Part shown: positions 26,272-37,000 of the stretch, piece by piece
Numbering within the stretch: position 1 is the stretch's first letter
Layout: each line of letters opens with the position of its first letter
Position numbers and translations under genes: made by a program
DNA from: Monosporascus cannonballus
Lineage: Eukaryota; Ascomycota; Sordariomycetes; Xylariales
Direction: 5' to 3'
DNA length: 64,000 nucleotides
NCBI GenBank assembly: GCA_004154925.1
Contig: QJNS01000087.1
Span: 218,234-282,233, forward strand
Notes under the pieces: model-generated
Database searches by the model: none
What the model was told of the DNA's origin: nothing
The model's input: only the letters and a program-made list of their open reading frames with translations

Positions 26272-26612
26272 AGCAGGTCGACGGTTAGCTAGGGATTTTT
26301 AAACCTTCGAGGGCTTGCAAGTCGACGGGCAGCCAAGTCGACGGTTAGCTGGATGTCCTTGGACCCGGGGGAAAAGGGGGGAGGGGAGGGAAGCCCCGCC
26401 ACCGGACAGGCCTCGCAAGCCGTTATCCATAAAGGAGGGGTTGTCATTAACCTGGACCGTCGACCTGGACTGTCAAGTTTAAAACGAGCGGCTCCCCGTG
26501 GTGGGAAGGTAGGGGGAGCCGCGTGCGGTGGTAATTATTTTGCAATAGTTAAGCTCGTTAACCGTCAACTTGGCTACTGTCTGTCTGTCGATCTGGCCAG
26601 CTGTCGACTTTG
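26272..26612. repeat. inverted-repeat cluster, possible MITE-like element
   Basis: The left side carries GTCGACGGTTAGCT at 26277-26290 and 26337-26350, with AAGTCGACGGGCAGCC between. The right side at 26557-26612 carries the opposite-strand version (GTTAACCGTCAACTTGGCTACTG through CCAGCTGTCGACTTTG, read in parts), so the ends of a roughly 340-bp unit are inverted repeats. Internal copies ACCGTCGACCTGG and GACTGTCAAG lie at about 26457-26478. A GC hairpin sits inside at 26488-26522. There is no transposase. The arrangement suggests a small non-autonomous DNA element or nested copies of one; target duplications were not identified. Confidence 0.5.
26488..26522. repeat. 10-bp stem GC hairpin
   Basis: GCGGCTCCCC at 26488-26497 is perfectly complementary to GGGGAGCCGC at 26513-26522, leaving a 15-base loop. 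It lies inside the inverted-repeat cluster and is probably part of that element; there is no T-run, so it is not a Pol III terminator. Confidence 0.6.
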
Positions 26613-26673
26613 AATTGGCACTTTATAACGAGGGCATGTATTATGCTTGCCACGTGCACGACAGCTTTACATT

Positions 26674-26711
26674 TAATACGTAAGCCATAATTCACTATGG
26701 CTTACGTATTA
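26674..26711. repeat. perfect 16-bp inverted repeat, 6-base loop
   Basis: TAATACGTAAGCCATA (26674-26689) is followed by ATTCAC and then the exact reverse complement to 26711. Shorter related pieces (GTAAGCCCTTAC, GCCTTACAACAGCC, GCCTTACGG) are scattered within 130 bp to the right. It may be the fused tips of two small elements or a cruciform-forming site; no protein-binding role can be shown. Confidence 0.75.
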
Positions 26712-26865
26712 CACAACCATTTACCTGCGGCCTTACAACAGCCTTACGGGCGATACTTCGAGTTATAAACCTACTAATTGTGGACCCATGCAAAGTATAA
26801 CAGCTTTAAACTGTAAGCCCTTACAAGCGTTGCGATTCAGACTCTGAGAGACTAGGAAGAAAGGG

Positions 26866-26889
26866 AAAAAAAAAAAAAAAAAAAAAAAA
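26866..26889 (+). repeat. A24 homopolymer
   Basis: Twenty-four consecutive A residues after an AG-rich lead and before CGGGGGG. It could be a simple poly(A) tract or the 3' tail of a retroposed copy, but no element body was recognised upstream. Length calls in such runs are prone to sequencing error. Confidence 0.8.
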
Positions 26890-26928
26890 GCGGGGGGATC
26901 ATTCGCTTATGTAAACATACGGCATGAT

Positions 26929-26933
26929 AAAAA
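26929..26933 (-). terminator. Pol III terminator of tRNA-Ile
   Basis: A run of five T on the minus strand, 2 bases past the end of the mature tRNA-Ile sequence, in the position and form of an RNA polymerase III terminator. Confidence 0.65.
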
Positions 26934-26935
26934 TG

Positions 26936-27033
26936 TGGTCACGGAGAGGCTTGAACTCTCGACTTTCGCATCACTCGATAATTCGAAGACCGAATTATTA
27001 GTACGACACTCTGACCAACTGAGTTACGCGACC
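26936..27033 (-). tRNA. tRNA-Ile(AAT) with 24-nt intron
   Basis: The minus strand folds as a complete cloverleaf. The acceptor stem GGTCGCG pairs with CGTGACC (one G-T), followed by discriminator A. The D arm is ACTC-AGTTGGTCA-GAGT, and the anticodon stem TCGTA pairs with TGCGA. The T arm is GAGAG-TTCAAGC-CTCTC. The seven-base anticodon loop reads CTAATA-A once a 24-nt intron (26972-26995) is removed from the standard position after base 37, giving anticodon AAT at 26997-26999, which reads ATY isoleucine codons after A34-to-inosine editing. The mature length is 74 nt. No CCA is encoded, as expected in eukaryotes. The A and B boxes of the internal promoter are intact, and a T5 terminator follows. 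Confidence 0.93.
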
Positions 27034-30000
27034 ATTTCCAAATTCGGGAATTGGACAAACGGTCCAATGGCTGTGCGGGAAAAGGCGACTAATACATTTT
27101 AAGTGCTCAGCCGACTGGACCGTGATGAGTCGATGCTGCGAGCAGGGATAAATTCGACCAATCGGCAAGGTGTCGCTCACTTGACGAGAACATCATCACC
27201 TTCCGGCCTTGTGTCGAGCTTCTACTCCCCAAAAGTCTTGTTGCCAGATATTTGGAAACCTGTTTAGAGCACTGTTGCTCTCAGTTTCGACTAGCCCATA
27301 ATAATCGCAAGTGTTAGTTCCTTGTATTTGACTCGAGGACCTAAGCCAGTCGCCGGCTGAGGAATTAGACCTGGGGGCATTACGGGAGGGATCATCCACG
27401 GGCGAGGTAGTGAAAGACGACGACGTGCTTGCTGATCGTGTAGTTTTCTTAGCCATTTGAGAAATCTGGTAACAGAATCGACATGGTGGATTCATTGCGA
27501 GGTCACTGAAAGAAGATAGAGTACCATATAGTAAAGAATGGTGATGAAGTTTCCCTACTATGATTATCACTGGTCTTGCCAATTCTCGCAAGCTAGAAAA
27601 TCGCCCAAGCCGGGTAATCAGGAGTCATGGACGATCTCAGCCGAATATACAAGATTCCCGGTGTATGCTGTCTCGTTTCCTACCTATTGCCTGCTAGACT
27701 ACTTAGGTCACCCGCCGCACAGTCGTCGTCATCGACGCTTGGTGGAGGAAAACCCTCCCTTTCCCCCTTCACGAATCCCTCTGCCTTCCAGCCCTGTGCA
27801 GACTGTAGCCCCACAACAACATCAACAGCAACAACAGCAGCAGCCCCAATCTTTGCCGTCAACCCCATACCGTCTCCGCATAATCCGCGCCCCCTTTATT
27901 TCTCTCATCGATGAACCGAGGATTATCCGGGCACTCCAGTTTCAGCTCACATACATGTATAGGTTGGCAACATCGTCATCGATTAGATTTGGAACACAGT
28001 CCTGCATTTACCGCACCGTGCCGTGTACCTCCCATCCGCGATCAGACATACAGCGAAAACTGATTATTCCGCGGTTTGTCTCGTTCCTCTCTGGTATGAA
28101 TTAGGTATATAACATGTATTCATATGCCGTTGGTTCGGGGTAGCCCTGTATTTTGGTGTATAGTTTTCCGTCTTGCGCACACTGTATCGCATCCTATGCG
28201 TCTATATCTTTGTCACGGGGGAGTGAGTCGTGTTGTGCGCAAGCGTCGTCTCTTGATCCAGTTTCTTAGGGCTTCCTGTTCTCGCACCGTCTCTGGGAGA
28301 GTGAGTCTAGGAATCTGGGACGTCCCCCTATAATACCTTAGTTACGACCACTAACTCCGACTTCGATGACGGTAGTCCGAGTCCGATACCCATCAGCAGG
28401 CGGTACGGTACGCCCGGACGGCGCTGGCGCCTGTCCGTCTTTCAAAAAATTAAACCGTCGTAGGCATTGCTCCTAGTAGCGGTCCGGAAAGGGGTCCAGC
28501 AAACAAAACACACCGCACCGAGATACAGGCCCCCCTTCAGCAGATAGCTGAGTAAGCTTAGATGGGCCCACATATGATGACAAATTTGCCTCCATTCCCA
28601 CTCTCTGCGCAGCGCAACCCGCCCGCCGGGGCCTCTCTACCGTAAGCAGCGGCCAGGTAGAGTTCATTCAATCCCTTACGCTCAAGGAAGGAAGGAAGGA
28701 AGGAAAGGGAGAGTAACTAGAGCTGCCTTACTCACGCCAGTCGTCTGTCTCCGTTAACCCGGGTGTGCCTCGGGGATTGATTGATAATGTGCACACGAAA
28801 GATGCCTGACTGACTGTCTTCTGCTTCACTGGCATCAAGCTGAGGTCTCATCGCCCCGTACGTAGTCTCTCACTAGCCGGATATCAGGTACCTTCCCCTT
28901 TATCTGCAACCCTCTCCCCTATTTCGTTCACAGCCATACCCACTCACTCAAGTCACTTGGCAACCGGCCAGCCAGCCAACCAGAAACAATCACGCCGCCT
29001 CGGACGCCTACGTACTACTAATTCTACGGGGCGCCACAATAAGGATAACAAACCATACAGGCACGCACGACATGTTAGGGTAGCTGCTAAAACTCCGCTT
29101 AAGAGGAGCCGAGCTAGTTCCCTTGTTGAATGCTGTCCTATTCTGTTGTCCCTGTCCTATAAACTATTAAAACCTAGTTCCTAGTCCTGGCACCTTAAAC
29201 ATATGCCATGGATTGATTCCCAAAACAGAACCTAGCCTACCTAACCTAAGACGCCTGCATGACTGGCTGGTCGGCCGCCGGCTTCCAGGCCTGCTTACAC
29301 ATATTTAAAGCAGCCGCACAGCAGCAGCTCGAGCCAGGCAATGAGCCATCCGGAAAATGAAACAATACAAGTCGACACATCATCCGCAACGCCCTATGCC
29401 GGTCGCTTTCGTTTGCGTGAACACTCGCGCCTTGCGTGACTATCTGTCACCCTCTGGACGTCGTAGAGATCAGGCTCAGAAAGAAAAATGAACAATTTGC
29501 CTCCCCTTGCCTGTTTGAGTGCGCCAGGTGATTTTCTTTTCGCGTGTATGTCCGTCCTGTATGGTATGCAAATGAGCCGTAGGAGATGGTAATGGAGAGA
29601 GGGGAAACCCTCAGAGCCGCTGATGGGGTAATATAAACAGCACGCAGTCTAGAAGACGTGATAATTTGCCGACCGCCAGAGTATGATATGCGCAACAGCT
29701 GTAGTGACCGCTCGCCTATGAGCAGCGGAATGGGACCAAAAAACACGTAATGGTAAACAGATTTTGCCAGCCAACTCCCCTGTTGTACCGTAGTGTCCCC
29801 TAAATAAACCCCGAGCCCTTGCCCGCTCGTAGATGTTCCACGGTTGCGTGCCAATTAGACCAGTTGGTAGATCGTAAAAGTAGAAAAGCGTGGTAGATAG
29901 ATTCCGTCCGTGCCACGTGAGATTTCTGATCCTGCTTGCCTTTATGTCCGAGGTGGTAATCGCCATTCGCAGTGGATCGGTCGTGTTGGTAACGGCCGTC

Positions 30001-30212
30001 GGGCACGGACTGCGTACGTCCTGAAGATTGCCAGAAATGAGAGATTGTTGGGAGTATGAATATGCCAAGACGCATATTAGATAGCTCGCAACAGCATCTC
30101 CAAAGAGCTGGCAGTCGTCGAAGATTCGGGCATATCTCGCCCTTCGGCTCTCACATCACGTATTCGGTCGCCCCCCGGTCGCATATCGACCATCCATCAG
30201 GCACTTCGCACT
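27034..30212. other. intergenic, simple repeats, no firm gene
   Basis: No protein family is recognised. An open stretch on the minus strand (27591-27196) includes a Ser/Thr-rich segment from an internal Met (MAKKTTRSASTSSSF), and an open stretch on the plus strand (27538-28104) includes a Gln-rich run from CAR repeats. Both are unsupported and could be exons or chance. A GGAA tetranucleotide repeat lies at about 28686-28706. The right part, about 29.4-30.2 kb, should include the 3' untranslated region of the CCCH gene on the minus strand. Confidence 0.4.
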
Positions 30213-32375
30213 TCATCGACCGCCCACACCTTCCACCACCCGGGCGGCAGTGGCAGCCGCTCCGTCGTCCTTCCTGCTTGCGGCCGTGGCGATGTTGGCA
30301 TAGCTCGAACCCCAGACGCCGAGCCCCGACGTCCGCTTCCTGGCCCTTATTGTGCTGTCGCGTTCACCATCCTCGTCCATGCTGAACACGAACTCGCCGT
30401 CCTCCTCGCCGATGGGCGTCGTGTACCTCGCGCTCGAGCTGACGGAGCCGCTGCTGAGGTGCCGCTCGCCCGCCCTGCCGTTGGACGGCCTCGGGACCTG
30501 CGCGTGAGGTCGCAGTCTCGGCGATTCCCATTCGCCACCGTCGATCCGCGTGCGCTGGAGCTGCTGGGACAAGGTGCTCAGGCCCTCGATGCTGTCAGGC
30601 AGGTCTACCTTCTTCGGCCGGCCGATGTCGTCGCTGAGACTCGAGTTGCGTAGGGGGCTCCCGACGTGTCCGAAGGCTCCTGCGCTGGCCGCCATGGCGT
30701 GCTTCCTGCTCTCGTGCTCCTCGCAGTGGCGCTGGAAGAGGGGTCCCCAGCGGTTCGGGCTACCCCCCAGCGGGCTGCCGAACTTGGAAGTAGCGTCGGC
30801 GTTGGGCGTGCCGGCGCCGCCCGTGCCGATGACGCCCGCGGATGCGCCGTTGCCCCTGTGGCCGCCAACCTCGTCGTCGGCGGCCCTCGATCCGCGCCGC
30901 GCCTTCTCGGCCGGAGTCAGCAGGTCTTTCAGGTTGTCGGGAAGGTAGTCCTCCTCCAGGAAGGGGAACTCGGTGTCCTCCCAGTCGCGGTCGATGCCGC
31001 CGGTGATGGCTCGGGGTGCGCTGCTGCTCAGCATCTTAGGCTTGGCATAGCGGCTCGAGTGCATCTGGCGCCTGCCATAGTATTCGTCGGACGGCTGCGC
31101 GGGCGGCGACGAGGCGGCGACGGTCGAAGACAGGTGGTCGTTACTGCCGAAGGCGGAATGGTGCAGCAGTTTGAGGGCCTCCGAGGTGCGCGAGTCCTTA
31201 ACAGCGCCCAGAGAGGGCGAGGGCGAGTCGAGCCCGAACTGCGAGGGCACCGAGGAGGGCCACGGCCCCGCGGGATACCGGGCGGCGTTGGAGATGCCGT
31301 TCGAGTCGAAGGAGGCCGGCAGTGGTGCGTCGAGGACCGACAGGCCCTTGGCGGCCACCGGTGACAGCCCGAGGCCGAGCCGCGAAGGTTCCTCCTCGCG
31401 GGGGGAGCCGTATTGCGAGCTCGTGTGCGAGTACGTGGCATCTATCGTCGGCAGGCCGTTCTCGATGCTCGGCTGGCGGTCGAGCGCGTGGAACGTCTCG
31501 CCGGGAGACATGGGATAGCCGTAGTGGCTGCCGCCGCCGTAGTTGCCGTTGCCGTTATCCGCGCGCATAAAGGAATTGGTCAGAGCGCTATTGTTGGGCG
31601 CATTATAGGCCGCCGGAGGGTTCACCCGGTTTCCCAGGTGCAGAGGTTGGCCGATCGTGATGCCGTTCTTGCCGTAGTTGATCCGTCTCCCGTCTGCGAG
31701 GACGTGGATGTTTGCGCACTTGGGGCCGAATTTGCAATTGCCCTATGGATTCGCGCAGCCGAGGTTAGTCCAGTCTGTCCAAGGCCGGTATGCTCGTACG
31801 CCTGCTCCTAGGCGGACGGGTACGGGGGGGGGATGCAACCTATGAGGCACGGCGGGGGAAGGGGACATGAAGATCCGTCTGCGTCGCAACAACACAAAAC
31901 ACAGAACGGAACACTGGGTACGTACCTTGGCGAAATACTTGCATATCGTCTCGGATGCGGCGCTGAGGTCGTGACTGAAAGGACACGCCGAACCGGCTTG
32001 ACAGGCGCCCTGCCGAAAGAATTTGCATGGCACATGTGACGTGTCTATTAGTTCCGGCGCATTTGGTCAGTAAGTGTCTTGAACTCTTGTAATATCGGGG
32101 TTTGCTCAAGTTGTCATCACGTCCCCGACCTCATCCGATTTATTGCCCCAATCGGGCCCTGGTTTAGTTGAGTAGTTGGAGAGTGAGAAATTTGGGGAGG
32201 GGAGAGCGAGGGGAGAAAGGCGCTTAGGAAATTGAACACAGCACTTACTCGGTGGACTTCTGGCGTCGTCAAACCGAGGATGCGCCGCGTGTGTAGCAGC
32301 AGAGACGGGAGCCATTGCGTTGGGTTGGGGAGGGATATTCAGACTCCCAGATCTCATATGTCGATATTCCGACAT
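30213..32375 (-). CDS. double CCCH zinc-finger protein (cps3-like)
   Basis: Three exons (32375-32249, 32044-31926, 31742-30213) with introns of 204 and 183 bp (GTAAGT...TAG and GTACGT...TAG) give 591 residues. Two adjacent zinc fingers of C-x7-C-x5-C-x3-H form lie at residues 49-67 and 77-95, with intron 2 cutting the second finger after K82. They are followed by the family-typical NIHVLADGRRINYGKNGITIG. The rest is long, low-complexity and Ser/Pro/Gly-rich, with a short conserved-looking acidic block (DTEFPFLEEDYLP). This matches fungal CCCH proteins related to fission yeast cps3. CCCH fingers of this type usually bind RNA, so a post-transcriptional role is inferred. The start is chosen at MSEYRHMRSGSL because related proteins begin so. 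The frame stays open upstream to 32603, so a longer N terminus of 76 residues is possible. Confidence 0.8.
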
Positions 32376-32603
32376 GGTGGTGCTGGATTTGGGCACCCTT
32401 TTGCTCTTAAGCCTAGTGGTTCGGCTGGAGTTAAGGCTATAATTTCTGCTGCCGCTGCTCGGAGGCGAAAGCAGAGCGGCGGCGGCGACGGCTCGGTGTT
32501 GTGGTTGTTGTCCGGTTAGACGGTGAGCAGAGTGTGAGAGGTGAAAATGGGGACGTAAATGCGGCTGGGGAGGGGCTGTCGGTCTGGTAGTTGTAGACAA
32601 CAT

Positions 32604-33000
32604 TTAGGTCAAAGGGCCCTGTGGTCGTGGGTGCCGATAGAGTGGAGAGGTAAGTAGCGCGTCGCTGAGTACAGCGCAGGTATGTAGAGCTGTTTTACCT
32701 GTACCCGTGAGGTGTTGGTACCTCGGTAGCTACAGTAGCTAGCGCTTAGGTACTCCCGGAGCAGGTAGTTAGCGGTGCTAGGTACCTAGGTGAGCACTGG
32801 CAACCCCACTATAGTACCTTAAGCGGCCTAATGAGCGATGTCCCCTCCTGCTCCCGTTACTGAATGCCCACCTTATCTCCGTGACCTCTTAGGATGATTC
32901 AGGTGGAGACGTTGGATCCGGACTATCTCGACCGGCCTTTGATCCCGTGATAAATACAAGTGTGGGTATGTACCTGAATGCGACGAAGTGGTGGAGATAT
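32604..33000. promoter_or_regulatory. GGTACC/TAGGTA-rich upstream region
   Basis: Upstream of the CCCH gene the sequence is crowded with GGTACC and TAGGTA variants (for example TTGGTACCTCGGTAG and CTAGGTACCTAGGTG between 32710 and 32795), a motif class common in intergenic DNA of Sordariomycetes. CT-rich leader sequence lies just downstream on the minus strand. A regulatory role is inferred from position only. Confidence 0.3.
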
Positions 33001-33990
33001 TCCTGATTTCTGTGTACCTAGGCAGCTCGGGAGGTCCACACGTGTTAATTTTCTCCAACTAACCATCCGAAACCCTAGCCGGATGAGGAAAAAGCGGAAG
33101 GCGGAGCTTGCGACAAGACGTGCGTTCGTGAGCGAAGTATGACCGGCAGCCGCCGATGTCGATGCGAGCGCGAGTAAGGCGAGAGGCAGAGCGACTGACC
33201 TTCTATCGACGCTTGACAGAAATTGGGGGCCGTGAGTGGTGCTGTTACCAGAGAACTTGAGCACCCGTAATCGGAGTCCACAGCTGAAGTACAGGGTCCC
33301 TTCTTTGTGGGGGAGGGGACCAATTTGGGCTAATGAAATACCAAGCCGTCAACGATTCGAGGGGGCTGCCGAACCAACCGCAGCCTTACTGACTGACGCA
33401 CACGGCGATCTCTGAAGAGCGGCGGGAAGATCTCGAACGAGAGCGAGTCAATCGGAATTGGGATTTCGGGGCCTGCTGCCGTCGAATCAAACGAAGGTGT
33501 ATGCAGGTCGACGATGTGCTGGTTGGACTATGAAGTCTTGATGGAAGCCTATGAGTGGGGACTATCGGTGGTGTTATGACGAGCGCTGGCCGGCCGCTAA
33601 TATAGCGGGGCAGGAAGCTAGACCGAAGATGGCAGTAAACGAAAGTCTTAACGCGCAGATGATGTTTGTGTGGTCGAGGCCATGTAAGTTAAAGTTAAAT
33701 AAACGTGCCTCGAAGCGACTATGTAAAGTGCGACGGAGTGAGGAAACTTAGGTCATTAATAACGACGAGTAATCAGGCCTCCGGTATCGATTACGTAGGA
33801 ATAGGGCGAGTCGTTTTCTTTAACCGTGACTCGCCGAGTGTTTCGAATCTCCTATTCTGTGTCCGGACTAGGCAGTTAATAAGACGAGGGACATGGTAGC
33901 GTGGACATTGAACAGGTGAGAAGCTTCTGAGACAAACCAAAGAATGCCCTGCAACACCGAGGCGACCAGATGGGGGCGAATAACATCAAC

Positions 33991-34030
33991 TCGGTAGAGA
34001 GAACTCAACTTCGGTAGAGAGAACTGCGGC
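33991..34030. repeat. 20-bp tandem direct repeat (2 copies)
   Basis: TCGGTAGAGAGAACT occurs at 33991 and again at 34011, each followed by a diverged 5-base remainder. This is a simple local duplication; no function is implied. Confidence 0.7.
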
Positions 34031-37000
34031 AAACACTTACATAATCAAGGAGTTGGTATTAGTAGCCAGGTAACTATGGTTGCCTGCAGCGAAGTGACGG
34101 ATGACTCTTACTGGCCGCGCGGGTTCGATCCGGTAGGACTATCGAGTGCCTCAAAAAGGGCTATTCATCCCCTCGTTGTTACTCGTCCTCAAACGGAGTT
34201 GGATGCTGCCAAGCGGGGAGGCTTCCTTTGCCCAAGGGGTATGTAGAAAAAGAACAAAGAAGGGGGTCGACTCGGATGTGGCGTTCGGTCGGGATGAGCC
34301 CGATTAATAAGGCATCCTCGACCTCCGGGCACTCCAGTAAGACGGGAATACGTAGGTTGTTTGGAGGAGGTCTATTAGGTATGGTCAACGGCTTTTGCCC
34401 TCTGCGGCTGACGTTTTCTGGAAATACTGCTAACTGACGCTGCTATGAGCAGAACACTGCACTCGAGATTCTAATCTCGATAATGGCTTCCTATGAAGGA
34501 AGGGGGAGAGAGGCCGATGATATCAAAAAAAAACCAAGTGGCGATTGGAGGGAGTAAGGCTCCTCCAAAGCCGTATTGCCATCTATTAATGTCAGTTACC
34601 TACCTAAAGGTACTTCGTAGTCTTGACCTGACAAGCCTGAGTCAGGGGTGGGTGGAGGTGGGGTCCGCACGCACGTGGGGGTCACCCAAGATCGTCATCC
34701 AAGGTCCCTTTCGTTGATCGACAGATGTACTGTAACCACCCCCTGTGTCCCTATGCTGGTATAGCTAGGTATTGTTTGTGCAGGTGTGGCGGGCCGTAGG
34801 TATTTATGTTATGTCACGTTTCTCGAGGTGATGTGACGGGTACACTTGACTCGGGGCGCAGGCACGTTTTGTTTGTCTTTGTCCTAGGATAAAGTCGGTA
34901 GCACTCTGTTCTCTCTGTCATGATCCCCCCCGGATGAGACATAAACGGGTGCCTGTCAGAATGGGTGCAGCGCCGAGCACGAGTCCTGGCACGATGCTGA
35001 TGTTGGGCTCTAACCCCGGTGGCGGTGATGTATCGATAATGATGACGGTAACCGGATCGATATCAGAGGTCTAGTATTTTAACCCTCCGGTAGAGTGCGA
35101 GATAATTGGTGAAGGCAACGCAGGGATACCTCGGACGGCGGTGTGTTGTTATAGCCCCGTTTCGGATGTTAGGTGTTCGATCTCCGAGCGCACTGGGCAT
35201 TGGCAAATCGGACGTTTTGCGTGCTGGGTAAGGTGAGAAGGAGTAACACAGGGAACCTGGCGATCCAAGGACGGTTTCTCAATTGGGGGCCCTGGTTATA
35301 AGGCGTCCAATAAATACGAGTTGACAATCTTGGCCGTAGTTCGAATGTCGTCGTCAGCCAATGCGAGGCTTTGTTAGCCAATTTAAACAATGTCCAATTT
35401 CTGGGAAGCCAAAATCCAGATACGCGTGATTGCTGTGTGCTGTATTGGATGGAATTCCACCACGGACTTGAAGTGCCCCGGATGCTAGATGGGAGTGCTC
35501 TACAGATCCCGATAGGCCTGAGGGTTGCGAACCCGCGGGGAAAAGAGGGCTCCTGTCGGCGGGATGAACCGAGCTGAATTACAATAGCCGCCTATGAGGT
35601 TTTAAGTCATTCAGTTATCGCGACTAGGGCCATCGGTTGACCGCTTGGTAGGAGATCTAGAACAGAATCCCTTACAGACGCTCGTCTCCGAGGGTAAGTA
35701 TAGCGCAGTCATCCGGGGAGTTTGTGCTCCGTGAAATCAGAGGTCTCTGTTGGGGGTCGGTGGGATGGAATGCGGAATCTTGAAATGTAGGTACTTTTAC
35801 GAGGCACGGGGCCGGTTACACGCGGCGCGAGAAAGGCGGAGCCGAATTCCACGCTACTTGGGGCTGATGATGGGGGGGGGGAGAGATAGAGCCAAGAACG
35901 AGGTATCAAATTTCGACCTGGCGCACGATGGACTGTTGCGGTTGAGAAGGTCTGCCCTTGAGGAGGGCTAAAGTGTATGGAGAGGGAAAGGCGCGCCGAC
36001 AGGGGGGGGGGACGAATGTCGTGCGATGCTGCCGGTAAGGGGACAGCAGCCCAAGCTATGGACTGGGAGCTAATATGGATGGGAATTATGCAGCTGGATC
36101 GATCTGGTAATGTCAGCTCTCCCAGCGTGCGGCCGGATGAAGCGAGCTTACGTCTACTCTGAGAAGATGGCCCTCGGTCGTCGAGGGTCTATCGAGCTGT
36201 CATGGGGCACAATATCAGAAAGGTGGTCAGCGCTAAATCCCAAATATTAGGAAACTTCTGGGATTTAAAGGGAACCAATGGCGCGCTGAGCCGGCAGCGG
36301 CGGTAGTTTCTGACCGTCATCACTTATGTCACTGGGCTGCAACTTATCAGGTAAAAGTAGATGCGCTTGATAGGTTGCACGCCCGTCGTTGCACACGCTT
36401 GTTGCACGGCGGTGGTATATTTGTCTGACTCCGGAGGTGACGATACACTGAGATAACGCACTGAGACGGGCCACGGGACCTTGGATTACGAGGTCGCCTC
36501 TTGCTTCCCTCCTCCACGCCTTGGAACATCTGCCCAAGTGAGCTGCTGAAGAATGGCGGAGATTAGTTCGGCTTTGAGCGTCTCCCAGCGCCCGGTGGAC
36601 AACATGGAAAGGCGCAAAGCCGTGGAGGTAAGTCAAATAACAAACGCCAATTGGCAGGCTTTAGAGCCGTGGCTAGTGACCTCTCTCGTACTCCGAGCAG
36701 CTGGTCCGCCCGACAACGACATGTGTACCAAGAATGTGTAGATTCAGGCCTATCCTCCTAAACCCAGAGAGACGCCGGTTTCTATTCCCTATGAGGCTCC
36801 TAGGGCCAAAGCACCGAGGGGCGATGGGCGTTATTCCGAATGCAAGTAGCCAGACTGAAACGTCATGGCAGTTTGACTTGACGAAGAGGATGCCATAACG
36901 GCCTGTCAAGCAGGTTGCCGAAGGCAGCTTGCAGCTTTTGGGAAAGGTGGAGATGTGTGTGTCTCTGTGAGGGAGCTAACCGATCGGATCCCAAAGAGAT

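Noticed and set aside
30666..31364. 232-codon plus-strand open frame
   Set aside because: Antisense to the large exon of the CCCH gene; the GC-rich codon bias of that exon keeps the opposite frame open.
34050..34145. possible tRNA from GGGTTCGATCC-like B box near 34120
   Set aside because: No acceptor or anticodon stem could be paired upstream; only the T-loop-like string is present.
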